Source: Hyphomicrobiales bacterium
Lineage (GTDB): Bacteria; Pseudomonadota; Alphaproteobacteria; Rhizobiales; Rhizobiaceae
Assembly (NCBI GenBank): GCA_900465915.1
Contig: UBKJ01000005.1
Coordinates: 124,001-188,000, forward strand
Length of the DNA stretch: 64,000 bases
Reading direction: 5' to 3'
The first letter of the stretch is position 1; the number at the start of each line of letters is the position of its first letter. The notes beneath the pieces were generated by a model. The model ran no database searches and had not been told where the DNA came from. It saw nothing but the letters and a program-made list of their open reading frames with translations. Below, piece by piece: positions 8,743 to 16,817 of the stretch. A program made the position numbers and the translations under genes.

Positions 8743-9441
8743 CTGCGCGGCCTAGATTTCAGTTCCTGGCAAAGCCTCGCCGCCACCTTTCTTGGGCTGG
8801 CCCTGATCACGCTGATCGGCGTCGGCATCCGGCTCTTGATGATGATGACCATCCAGCAGCGCCGCGAGCGGATGAACCGGCAGATCAACGAGCGGCTCAA
8901 AACCCTCATCGCGGCCTATAAGACGCTCGGCGGTTCCTTCACCGGCGACCTGACGGTCGATCCCCGCCATTTGCGCGACCTGCGCGCGGCCGGACGCCAC
9001 GGCGAACCGGCCGAGGACGAGAAGGTCGAGATCGTCATGCTGTCGGAACGCACGCGCCGCATCCGCGACGCGGTCGAGGCCGCCCTGTCCGACGTGCTGC
9101 TGCTCGGCACGGAGGAACATGTCCGCCTCGCCGAACGCGCCGCGCGCGAGCTGGTCGCCGGCCATCCGGTCCATACCTATGAATTGGTCACCTCGCTGCG
9201 CGACTTCATCCGCAAGGCGCTCGACCTCGATCCCATTCCGGCCGATTTGCAAATCCCCTATCAAGGCCCGACCCGCCAATCCGCCGCTGGCGGCCGTGGC
9301 GGCGAGCGCGGCAAAGGCGAAGGCGGCAAGAGCGGCGGCGGTGGTGGCGGCATGGGAATGGGTGGAGGCGGCGGCGGAATGGGGATGGGCATGGGCGCCA
9401 CGACGGATGACGACGCGTCCTCGTCAGGCCATCATTCATAG
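8743..9441 (+). CDS. Unknown single-pass membrane protein with Gly/Met-rich tail
   Basis: About 232 aa. One N-terminal membrane helix (LAATFLGLALITLIGVGIRLLMM) is followed by a charged cytoplasmic helix (QQRRERMNRQINERLKTLIAAYKTLGGSF split around residues 35-60), a conserved-looking alpha-helical core to about residue 175, then a low-complexity tail of Gly, Met and Ser. The start is uncertain: no ATG precedes the membrane helix in frame, so a rare CTG at 8743 (GGGGG upstream) or a TTG at 8680 or 8689 must be used. I do not recognise a functional family. It lies divergent from the DsbA-like gene. Confidence 0.65.
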   Translation: MRGLDFSSWQSLAATFLGLALITLIGVGIRLLMMMTIQQRRERMNRQINERLKTLIAAYKTLGGSFTGDLTVDPRHLRDLRAAGRHGEPAEDEKVEIVMLSERTRRIRDAVEAALSDVLLLGTEEHVRLAERAARELVAGHPVHTYELVTSLRDFIRKALDLDPIPADLQIPYQGPTRQSAAGGRGGERGKGEGGKSGGGGGGMGMGGGGGGMGMGMGATTDDDASSSGHHS

Positions 9442-9786
9442 CTGATTTTGGCGCTGTTTCTTATGGTGGAAGCCGCCCTGTAGTTCAGCTGCAAAGTTAG
9501 ACGCTTGCGGCGGAAATTTGGGATTGTACGGCTAATCGAGTGCGTCAACGCTGGTCCAGTAAAGAACGCCAGCTCGACCGTTCGAGCTGATATGAGGGCG
9601 GCCTATAGGGCGCGCGCCTAACCCCATCCGTCTTTTCAAAGCGATAAACGCTTCCGGGGCAGCCGATTGTCCTCGTCTGCTGAAACTGCGTTCCTGCAAT
9701 CAAACCATCACAAAAGTTTTCTAGGCTGGAGGCGAATTCGTCACAACCGTCCCGATCCGGACGCAGGCTCGAAAAGGCGCTTCACG
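9442..9786. other. Intergenic region, nothing recognised
   Basis: 345 bases with lower GC than the flanking genes. I see no convincing gene, hairpin or Pho-box. It presumably contains the promoter of the acid phosphatase, but no clear -35/-10 pair stands out. Confidence 0.4.
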
Positions 9787-11076
9787 ATGCAGCAGCTCAG
9801 CAGGATTTTCATCGCTTTCCTGATCGCAGGCTTTCCTGTCGCTTCGGCCAGCTACGCTTTTGACGCGCCCGCGCCCGCACAGGTCGCGCCTGTCGCCGGC
9901 ACGGTCACCTCCGCCAATCCGAACCCCGATTATCGCGCCTTGCTCGCCGCCGCGCGCGAGGGCCTCGTCAAGAGCCTGAAGAGCGGTCATCAAGACAAGC
10001 TCACGCAGGAAATCGTCGACAAGACGAAGCAGGGCGCGCCGCTTGGCGACGACGACTGGCTCAAGGCCAGCGGCTATGATTTTGCGGTGAAGAGCAACCA
10101 GGAAGCCGGCGTCAAGGTGTTGTCGGCCTTCTCCATTTTGCCGCGCTGGCAGCTCGAACGCAGCGGGATGATGGTGACCGAGATCAACCATCTCGCCGCG
10201 CCCGAGCAGCAAAGCCACGCCATCGTCGATGCGCAAGGAATCTCCTATCTCTATTTCCTCGCGGAGGCGCTCGGTCCGAAGTTAGGCCACGCCTTCCTCC
10301 GGGCCTACGATAAGGGCGAAATCGGCAAGGCGGCGGCGCTGATCAAGGCGAGCGAGATCAGCACCAGCGCCGCCAAGACCTATTTCAATTATCCGCGTCC
10401 GTTCCTGATCGACGGCAATTCGATCCAGCTCGTGCCGGACAACGACGTCACTGAGGACGGCGCCGTCTATAAGTCGGCCGGCGGCGCTTTTCCGAGCGGC
10501 CACACCAATGTCGGCTATACCGACGGCCTACTGCTGGCCGAGATGCTTCCCGAACGCTTCACGGCGCTGATCGACCGCGCCGCCGGCTATGGCTATTCGC
10601 GCGTCGTGCTCGGCGTTCACTACCCGCTGGACGTGATCGGCAGCCGCATGATCGTGGAGCGCAACGTCGCCCATTTCCTCAACGATCCCGCCTATAAAAA
10701 ACTGTTCGACGAAGCCCGCGACCAGTTGCGCGCCGCCCTCGAAAAGGAGTGCGGCGCCACGATCGCAGAATGCGCCAAGCCGGCGGACGCCGCTTCCGAT
10801 CCGTGGACCGCGGCGGAGATGCGCGGCTTCTATAATTTCACGATGACTTACGATCTCCCGCAGAGCGGCGAAACGGACGTCGACATGGTTCCGCCGGAGG
10901 GGGCGGAGGTTTTGCTGGCGGTTCTTTTCCCCGATAAATCGGCTGCCGAACGCCGGGAAATCCTCAAGCGCACAGCCCTTCCATCCGGTTACCTGCTGGA
11001 TTCGAAAGACCCACAATCCGGCTTCTGGCAACGGATCAATCTGCACGAGGCGGCCCTGGCTGGACAAGCGCATTGA
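9787..11076 (+). CDS. Class A-type acid phosphatase (PAP2 family), secreted
   Basis: 429 aa from ATG 9787, chosen because it starts the signal peptide (MQQLSRIFIAFLIAGFPVASASYAF) and has AAGGCG upstream. All three PAP2 phosphatase signatures are present: KTYFNYPRP (K-x6-R-P), FPSGHTN (PSGH), and SRVVLGVHYPLD (S-R-x5-H-x3-D). It should hydrolyse phosphomonoesters in the periplasm through a phosphohistidine intermediate. It is longer than enterobacterial PhoN/PhoC (about 250 aa) because of an N-terminal helical region and a C-terminal extension of about 100 residues. It stands alone, with no obvious Pho box. Confidence 0.85.
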   Translation: MQQLSRIFIAFLIAGFPVASASYAFDAPAPAQVAPVAGTVTSANPNPDYRALLAAAREGLVKSLKSGHQDKLTQEIVDKTKQGAPLGDDDWLKASGYDFAVKSNQEAGVKVLSAFSILPRWQLERSGMMVTEINHLAAPEQQSHAIVDAQGISYLYFLAEALGPKLGHAFLRAYDKGEIGKAAALIKASEISTSAAKTYFNYPRPFLIDGNSIQLVPDNDVTEDGAVYKSAGGAFPSGHTNVGYTDGLLLAEMLPERFTALIDRAAGYGYSRVVLGVHYPLDVIGSRMIVERNVAHFLNDPAYKKLFDEARDQLRAALEKECGATIAECAKPADAASDPWTAAEMRGFYNFTMTYDLPQSGETDVDMVPPEGAEVLLAVLFPDKSAAERREILKRTALPSGYLLDSKDPQSGFWQRINLHEAALAGQAH

Positions 11077-11305
11077 TCGCTGCGGCGACCGGCGAGCCCG
11101 GCGGTCGAAACGCCAAAAGCGCTGCTGCGTCAGGATTTTAACAGTCTGCGGAACAAGCGACCGATTTTGCAGCTCAAAGGATCATTGTCTTGGGCTGCAA
11201 ACGGCTGTTTCGGCCGAACATAGCCGGTCTCGCCCATTCCACACCAAGGCGTTTCCGGCCTTTCGGTCCCTTGCGAGGCGTCCGGGCTTGGGTTATGTAA
11301 GCTAT

Positions 11306-11328
11306 GCAATGTTATACCATAACAATTT
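11306..11328. promoter_or_regulatory. Zur box (zinc-responsive operator)
   Basis: TGTTAT-acc-ATAACA at 11310-11324 is a perfect dyad, extended by AA/TT flanks, and lies about 45 bases before the zinT start. It matches the alphaproteobacterial Zur operator form (TGTTATA-N-TATAACA type). Zur with zinc bound would repress, so zinT is expected to be induced when zinc is scarce. Confidence 0.75.
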
Positions 11329-11368
11329 ATGGCGAACGCTTATCGCCCCCATGCCAAGGACCAAAACA

Positions 11369-12004
11369 ATGAAAAAAGCGATTTCCAGACTCGCCGTCGC
11401 CCTTGCGGTCGGCTCGGCCCTGACCTTCTCGGGCTCGGCGCTGGCCCATAGCCATGGCTCCAAGAATCAGAACTCGGTCTATGACGGCTATTTCAATGAC
11501 GACCAGGTGAAGGCTCGCCCTCTCTCGGACTGGGAAGGCGAATGGCAGTCCGTCTATCCCTATCTGAAAAGCGGCGCGCTGGACCCGGTCATGGCCCACA
11601 AGGCCGAACATGGCGGCAAAACCGCCGCGGAATATCGCGCCTATTACGAAAAGGGCTACAAGACCGACGTCGATCGCATCGACATCCAGGGCGACAGCGT
11701 GACGTTTCATCGGGGCAAGGACGCCGCCAAGGCGACCTATGCTTCGGACGGCCACCAAATCCTGACCTATGAAAAGGGCAACCGCGGCGTCCGCTTCATC
11801 TTCAAGAAGACCGCCGGCGACGAAGCCGCGCCGAAATTCATCCAGTTCAGCGATCACAACGTCGCGCCGGTGAAGGCTGAGCACTACCACATCTTCTGGG
11901 GCGACGACCGCGCCGCCACGCTGAAGGAACTCGACAACTGGCCGACCTATTATCCGGCCAATCTGTCCGCCAAGGAAATCGTCGAGGAATTGGAAGCGCA
12001 TTGA
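11369..12004 (+). CDS. zinT: ZinT/YodA family periplasmic zinc-binding protein
   Basis: 211 aa from ATG 11369, which has CAAGGA eight bases upstream and starts a clean signal peptide (MKKAISRLAVALAVGSALTFSGSALA). The mature protein starts HSHGSKNQNSVYDGYFND, followed by the ZinT core: RPLSDWEGEWQSVYP, FIQFSDHN, EHYHIFWGDD and the closing WPTYYP segment. The His residues in FSDHN and AEHYHIFWG are the expected metal ligands. ZinT shuttles zinc (and binds cadmium) in the periplasm, usually to ZnuA or TonB-linked systems. A Zur-type palindrome in its promoter supports this role; no znuABC is in the window. Confidence 0.93.
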   Translation: MKKAISRLAVALAVGSALTFSGSALAHSHGSKNQNSVYDGYFNDDQVKARPLSDWEGEWQSVYPYLKSGALDPVMAHKAEHGGKTAAEYRAYYEKGYKTDVDRIDIQGDSVTFHRGKDAAKATYASDGHQILTYEKGNRGVRFIFKKTAGDEAAPKFIQFSDHNVAPVKAEHYHIFWGDDRAATLKELDNWPTYYPANLSAKEIVEELEAH

Positions 12005-12056
12005 TACGCCTCGGCGCATCTCGCCAGGTCGCCCTCGCTAATGCAGGTTGTCGATG

Positions 12057-12088
12057 AAAGGTGGCCGGTCGAACCGGCCACCTTTATT
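12057..12088. terminator. Bidirectional terminator between zinT and the SIS gene
   Basis: A perfect 13-bp stem (AAAGGTGGCCGGT at 12057-12069 pairing with 12073-12085) and a 3-base loop are bounded by A and T runs. It serves the two convergent genes. Confidence 0.85.
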
Positions 12089-12138
12089 GTAAGCGCTTCT
12101 TGTTGTTCTCCCACCGTAGCGCTCGGTTCGACGCGCCG

Positions 12139-13197
12139 CTATTCGATAATGGTCACCTTCGAGCCATTGAGGAATTTCGCCGGCTCGAAGCCGCGCGCAA
12201 GCGCCATCGGCACCATCAAGAGCTGGATCGGAAGAATCTCCAGAACGGGAAGCAGCCCTTCGGCCACTGTGGGCAGCAGAAGCTTCTGCTCGTCGTCGGA
12301 GAGCGCCGTCGCCGCGTTTTCCGGCGCGATGACGAGGCAGCGGCCGCCAAAGCGGGCTACATCCGCGACGGTCTTCAAGTTAAGGTCCAACGTCGCGCCG
12401 GGGCCGCCGAGGAACAGCACGCTGCGGAATCCCTCGCGGACCAGCTCCAGCGGGCCGTGGCGGAACTGGCCGGCGGACAGCGCCTGCGTCGGCGCCTTCG
12501 CCGCTTCCGCCGTCACCAGCGCCGCCATCATGGCGCTGGCGTAGCTGCCGCCGCGGCCGATGAAGGTCAGGGGCAGGTCGTGGCCGAGATAGGCCAAAGT
12601 CTCGTCCAGCTTGCCCGGCATGGCGTCGAGGACGACTTCGATGGCGTCGGCGAGCGCGGCGATTTCCGCGGCGAGCGCGTCGCCCTCGCCGATCAGCAGA
12701 CGCTCGAAGATGTAGAGAGCGACGAGGCCGGCGGTGTAGGTCTTGGTGGAGACGGTCTGCTCGGGACCGGCCTCGGTCGCCAGCGCCAGCGAGGCCCAGC
12801 GCGCCAGCGTGTTGTCGCGCGTGTTGGTGATCGCCGCCTTGACGCTGGCGCCGGCGTCCAGCTCCGTCATGCGGCGCAGCTCGACGCTTTCGCCGGATTG
12901 CGAAACAGCGATCACCATGGCGCCGGGGCGCAGCACGGCCGGCGCCTGCTGAATCAGCTCGGACGTGTCCCAAAGCGAGACCGGAACCGGCAGCGACTGG
13001 CTCAGCCTCTGCCAGGTCCCGTAGGCGCTGAACAGCGAGCCGCCCATGCCGGTGAGAACGACATGCCGCACCTCGCCGCTATCGATCGCCGCACGGATCA
13101 CCTGGACCTCGGCGACGAGGCCGGGCGTTATCAGCCGGGGGAGCTTGCGGATCGCCGACGGCTGTTCGGCGATTTCGTCGAGATAGGATTGGGACAT
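12139..13197 (-). CDS. SIS-domain sugar isomerase/deaminase (AgaS/FrlB-like)
   Basis: 352 aa, starting at ATG 13197 (MSQSYLDE) with GGAG upstream. Two SIS domains are visible: the first with VVLTGMGGSLFSAYGTW and the phosphosugar loop VSQSGES, the second with FIGRGGSYASAMMAAL and QFRHGPLELV. It lacks the glutaminase domain of GlmS, so it resembles amino-sugar-6-phosphate deaminases and fructosamine-6-phosphate deglycases, which release an amine or ammonia from a phosphorylated ketosamine or aminosugar. It is the last gene of a minus-strand group, 10 bases after the ROK kinase gene. Kinase plus SIS enzyme plus UTRA regulator plus sugar ABC importer is the classical set for such substrates. Confidence 0.85.
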   Translation of the reverse strand: MSQSYLDEIAEQPSAIRKLPRLITPGLVAEVQVIRAAIDSGEVRHVVLTGMGGSLFSAYGTWQRLSQSLPVPVSLWDTSELIQQAPAVLRPGAMVIAVSQSGESVELRRMTELDAGASVKAAITNTRDNTLARWASLALATEAGPEQTVSTKTYTAGLVALYIFERLLIGEGDALAAEIAALADAIEVVLDAMPGKLDETLAYLGHDLPLTFIGRGGSYASAMMAALVTAEAAKAPTQALSAGQFRHGPLELVREGFRSVLFLGGPGATLDLNLKTVADVARFGGRCLVIAPENAATALSDDEQKLLLPTVAEGLLPVLEILPIQLLMVPMALARGFEPAKFLNGSKVTIIE

Positions 13198-13207
13198 GGA
13201 AACTCCA

Positions 13208-14176
13208 TCAAGGCTTGGTGTTGAGAAAGATCTGCGCCGCGGCGCCGATGACGCCGGCGTCGTTGCCGAGCGAGGCGAGGGCGAAGCGCACCGGCGCGAG
13301 ATACAGGGGAAGGCCGCATAGCCGGGCTTCCCGTTCGAGCGGCCCCAGCAGCAGATCGCCGGCGGCGCTAAGGCCGCCGCCGAGCAGGATGACGTCGGGG
13401 GCGAAGATCTGCGCCCAGGTCGCGGCGCCGCGCCCGAGCCAGCGCCCGACATCGGCGAGCATCGCGATCGCGGCCGGGTCGCCCTCGAGCGCCGTCACGA
13501 CGACGTCCGAAGCGTCGGCCTCGCGTCCGAGCTGGCGCGCCCTTGCGGCGAGCGGGCTGTCCGGCGCCTCGGCGCAATAGCGCCGCGCGACGCCGTTCAA
13601 GGCGTCTCCCGAGGCCAGCGATTCCAGGCAGCCCACGCAGCCCTGCCGGCAGGGCCGGCCGTCGCTGCCTTGCATGATGAGCTGGCCGGCGTTTCCGAGG
13701 CCGCCGCCCGAGGTGATGAAGGGCTGGCCGTCGACGGTGAGCGAGACGCCGATGCCGGTGCCCGCCGCGACCAGCAATATGCGCCGGGCGTGGCGATCCG
13801 CGCCGAACATGGCTTCCGCCAGGCCGGCGGCCGTGCCGTCGTTCTCCATCCGGGCGGGGAGGCCGAACGATGCGCCGAGGCGCTCGGCGAGGGGAAAATC
13901 GTCGAGGGCGGGGATGTTGCCCAGATCGCCGGAAAGGTTGCCGGCATGGATGCGCCCCGGAAAGCCGATGCCGACGCCCGAGGGCTTCGCCCGCGGATGG
14001 GCGGCCAGCATCTCGCCGATCGCCGCGGCGTAGCGCTCGACGATGATGTCCGCGTCGTCGGCTTCGCCAATCACGACGCGCCGCCGCGCGACGATCTCGC
14101 CCGCCGTCGAGACGAGGCCGATTTTCGTGCTGCCTCCGCCGATATCGACGCCGATGGCGAAATCCTGTTGCGGCAC
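13208..14176 (-). CDS. ROK-family sugar kinase
   Basis: 322 aa with a GTG start at 14176 preceded by CTAGGAG. It has the ATP phosphate loop GVDIGGGSTKIG, the second ATP motif VAAGTGIGVS, a catalytic Asp in ENDGTAAGLAE, and the ROK zinc site in CRQGCVGCLE. It should phosphorylate a hexose or amino sugar at C6. An extra feature is the second internal ATP-binding segment (VILLGGG). It lies between the GntR regulator gene and the SIS gene, and probably supplies the 6-phosphate substrate of the SIS enzyme. The specificity (glucosamine, GlcNAc, fructosamine) cannot be read from sequence. Confidence 0.87.
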   Translation of the reverse strand: MPQQDFAIGVDIGGGSTKIGLVSTAGEIVARRRVVIGEADDADIIVERYAAAIGEMLAAHPRAKPSGVGIGFPGRIHAGNLSGDLGNIPALDDFPLAERLGASFGLPARMENDGTAAGLAEAMFGADRHARRILLVAAGTGIGVSLTVDGQPFITSGGGLGNAGQLIMQGSDGRPCRQGCVGCLESLASGDALNGVARRYCAEAPDSPLAARARQLGREADASDVVVTALEGDPAAIAMLADVGRWLGRGAATWAQIFAPDVILLGGGLSAAGDLLLGPLEREARLCGLPLYLAPVRFALASLGNDAGVIGAAAQIFLNTKP

Positions 14177-14186
14177 GGGCGGGCTC

Positions 14187-14945
14187 CTAGAGACGATAGC
14201 GGTTGACGTTGAGCATGAAGCCGTCGCCCTTGTAGACGGACTTCACATATTCGACGGCCTGGTCGGTGTCGGTGACGGTGACGCGCCAGACGGTCAACAC
14301 CGGCGCGCCGGGCTCGATCTTCAGAAGGGCGGCTTCCTCGGCGGTGGCCGCCGCCGGCTCGAACAAGGCGTCCGTCCAGGTGGGAACGATGCCCCAGGTC
14401 GCCGTCATCTCGGCGTAGAGCGACGAGCCCTCGAACATCGCCCGCGTCGCCGACGGATAGAGCGCGGCGGGCAGATAGGCGTCCTCGAGCGCCACCGGCG
14501 CGCCGTCGATGCTGCGCACGCGGCGCAGGAAAATGAAGTCCGGGCCGCTTTCGCCCTCGGTCTGCAGATGCTTGCGGAAGGCCTCGGACAAGGGCCGCCC
14601 CTGCTCGAAGGCGACGATGGTGGAGCCCGGCTCGGCCCCGAGCTTGCGCACCTCGGTGGTGAAGCTGTGGAAGCCCGAGACGCCCTTCATGCGCGAGGCG
14701 GTGCTGAAATAGCCGCGGCCGTGCTCGCTGTAGATCACGCCGCGGGTTTCGAGCTGCTTGAGCGCCTGGCGGATGGTGACGCGGGAGACGCCGAATTCGC
14801 GCGACAGCTCGCCTTCGGAGGGCAGGGCGAAATGCGCCCCGTTGCGCGCCTTCACCTCGCGATCGAGGATTTCGGCCACCTGCACATACATGGGGACGGC
14901 GCCGCTCTTGCGGATGGGTTTCTTCCTCAGCCACGTCTCGGTCAT
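14187..14945 (-). CDS. GntR/HutC-family regulator with UTRA domain
   Basis: 252 aa from ATG 14945 with AAGGAAG upstream. The winged helix (residues 20-85: LPSEGELSREFGVSRVTIRQALKQLE) is followed by a UTRA effector domain (about 105-245). UTRA domains bind phosphorylated sugars or small acids; FrlR and NagR are examples. A 30-bp element just upstream (14985-15014) recurs in the GMC/ABC divergent promoter, so it probably represses its own gene and both divergent units until a sugar phosphate accumulates. The kinase gene follows after 10 bases. Confidence 0.88.
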   Translation of the reverse strand: MTETWLRKKPIRKSGAVPMYVQVAEILDREVKARNGAHFALPSEGELSREFGVSRVTIRQALKQLETRGVIYSEHGRGYFSTASRMKGVSGFHSFTTEVRKLGAEPGSTIVAFEQGRPLSEAFRKHLQTEGESGPDFIFLRRVRSIDGAPVALEDAYLPAALYPSATRAMFEGSSLYAEMTATWGIVPTWTDALFEPAAATAEEAALLKIEPGAPVLTVWRVTVTDTDQAVEYVKSVYKGDGFMLNVNRYRL

Positions 14946-14984
14946 CGGTCTTCCTTTCCCTTGAGGCGAATGCAGCCGACAGTC

Positions 14985-15014
14985 TCTAACATGTCGAGAC
15001 AAGTCGGCAAGCGC
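14985..15014. promoter_or_regulatory. Predicted GntR/UTRA operator, copy A
   Basis: Starts TCTAACATGT, and 24 of 30 bases are identical to copy B at 16747-16776. Both contain ACATGT-N4-ACAAGT, an imperfect dyad. It lies about 40 bases before the regulator start, fitting autoregulation. Confidence 0.65.
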
Positions 15015-15034
15015 GCCTCTGGAATATCCCCTCG

Positions 15035-16636
15035 TCATCGGCGTTCCGTCATGGAAGCGGCGATCTTTTCCGCCGCCATGAGGATCGGGCCGTTGACGTT
15101 CGCGGAGGGAACGCGCGGCAGGATGGAGCCGTCGACGACGCGGAGCTTTTCCAGCCCGTGCACCCGGCCCGAGGAATCGGTGACCGAGAGGTCGTCCCGG
15201 CCCATCCGGCAGGTGCTGGTCGGGTGATGCTCGGTGTTGGCGACGGTGCGCAGCCAGGCTTCGATTTCCGCGTCCGGGGCCTTGACGTCGGGCGTATCGA
15301 CCGGCCGGCCGCGATAGCGGCTCCAGGCCGGCTGGTGCGCCATCTCCAGCGTCTTGCGGATGCCGTCCACCATTTCGAGCGTGTCGCGCCGGTCGGTGAG
15401 ATAGTTGAAGCGGATGGAGGGCTTTGCGGCGGGATCGGCGGATTTGAGCCCGATGCGGCCGCGGCTATAGGGGCGCATCTGGCTGACGAAATATTGGAAA
15501 CCGTCGGAGATCGTCACCTTGCCGGACTGGAAATCGGCGAGGAAGGGCAGGAATTCGTGCTGCATGTTGAAATAGGGGATCGCGTCGGCGCTCTTGAAGA
15601 AGGCGCCGACCTCGAAGAAGTTGGTCGCGCCCAGGCCGCGCTTGAAGAGCAGCCATTCGGCCCCGAGCTTCAGGCGGCCGACCATGTTGAGCTGCCGGCG
15701 GATGGAGACGCCGTCGGGCGCGGTGAAGCGCAGCGGGGCGACGACGTGGTCCTGCAAGTCCGCGCCGACGCCGGGCAGGTGGGCGACGCCGGCTATGCCA
15801 TGCTCCTTCAGCGCGTCGCGGTCGCCGACGCCCGAGAGCATCAGGAGATGCGGCGAGCCGACCGCGCCGGCCGAAAGGATGGTCTCCCGCGCGGCGCGGA
15901 TCGTCATGCGCTCGCCGCGGCGGACGATCGCAGCGCCAGTCGCCGTGCGGCCGTCGAAGACGATCTTCTCGACGAGGCAGCCGGTCATGACGGTGAGATT
16001 GGGGCGGCTCCCGATCGGCGTCAGATAGGCCAGGCTGGCGCTGCAGCGCACGCCGTCGCGGATCGTCGCCTGGGTGACGTGAACGCCGTCCTGCGCGCCG
16101 CTGTTGTAGTCGCCGGCGTCGCGCAGGCCGAATTCCTGCCCCGCCTCGAGGAAGGTCCGGTAGAGCGGGTGCTCGGCCTTGCTGCGCACCACGCTGATCG
16201 GGCCGGAGCCACCGCGCATCGGGTCGCGTCCGCCCTCGAAGCTCTCCAGCTTCTTGAAGAAGGGCAGGCAGTCCTCGAAATCCCAGCCCTCGACGCCGAG
16301 GTCGCGCCAGCCGTCGTAATCCTGCTTCGCCCCGCGCACGAAGACCATGCCGTTGATCGAGGAGCTGCCGCCGAGGCCGCGCCCGCGCGCCTGGCCGATG
16401 CTGCGGCCGTGCAGCTCGGTTTCCGGCTCGCTCTCGAATTTCCAGTTGTAGCGGTCGCTTTCGATGGGAAAGGTGAGCGCCGCCGGCATCCGGATGAAGA
16501 TGCTGCGATCGCTCGGGCCGGCCTCGAGAAGGCAGACCGAGACGGCGGGATCAGCGCTCAGCCGGTTCGCCAGCACGCAGCCGGCCGAGCCGGCGCCGAC
16601 GATGACATAGTCGAATTCCTGGGGCGTGCTGGGCAT
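15035..16636 (-). CDS. GMC-family FAD oxidoreductase (choline-dehydrogenase-like)
   Basis: 533 aa. The N-terminal FAD-binding dinucleotide fold is VIVGAGSAGCVLANRL. The GMC signature regions (GGSSSINGMVFVRG; AAGAVGSPHLLMLSGVG-like segment around residue 265) and the C-terminal catalytic His region (TEHHPTSTCRMG) are all present. The family oxidises primary alcohols of polyols, choline, sugars or aromatics. Transcription runs from the divergent promoter holding operator copy B, with the regulator gene 89 bases downstream. In this setting it probably oxidises a sugar or sugar conjugate before kinase action; the acceptor (quinone, oxygen) is unknown. Confidence 0.88.
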   Translation of the reverse strand: MPSTPQEFDYVIVGAGSAGCVLANRLSADPAVSVCLLEAGPSDRSIFIRMPAALTFPIESDRYNWKFESEPETELHGRSIGQARGRGLGGSSSINGMVFVRGAKQDYDGWRDLGVEGWDFEDCLPFFKKLESFEGGRDPMRGGSGPISVVRSKAEHPLYRTFLEAGQEFGLRDAGDYNSGAQDGVHVTQATIRDGVRCSASLAYLTPIGSRPNLTVMTGCLVEKIVFDGRTATGAAIVRRGERMTIRAARETILSAGAVGSPHLLMLSGVGDRDALKEHGIAGVAHLPGVGADLQDHVVAPLRFTAPDGVSIRRQLNMVGRLKLGAEWLLFKRGLGATNFFEVGAFFKSADAIPYFNMQHEFLPFLADFQSGKVTISDGFQYFVSQMRPYSRGRIGLKSADPAAKPSIRFNYLTDRRDTLEMVDGIRKTLEMAHQPAWSRYRGRPVDTPDVKAPDAEIEAWLRTVANTEHHPTSTCRMGRDDLSVTDSSGRVHGLEKLRVVDGSILPRVPSANVNGPILMAAEKIAASMTERR

Positions 16637-16746
16637 GTGCGTCTCCGTGTGCGGCGATCCCGCTCGTCCTCGCCTGGTTCGGCTCTCCGTTCCGGGAGTT
16701 TTTCCGAAGGGGATGGACAGCGTTCCGTCTCTGTGTTAGCTAACTG

Positions 16747-16776
16747 TCTAACATGTAGTAACAAGTTGTCAAGCGG
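16747..16776. promoter_or_regulatory. Predicted GntR/UTRA operator, copy B, in a divergent promoter
   Basis: Nearly the same 30 bases as copy A, with ACATGT-N4-ACAAGT conserved. It sits between the GMC gene (start 16636, minus) and the ABC binding-protein gene (start 16818, plus). It overlaps a -35-like TTGTCA (16766-16771) with TATATG 15 bases downstream, so bound regulator would block the plus-strand promoter. Confidence 0.65.
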
Positions 16777-16817
16777 TCAACTTATCTATATGTCGTCAAA
16801 ACAACGGGAACGAGACA

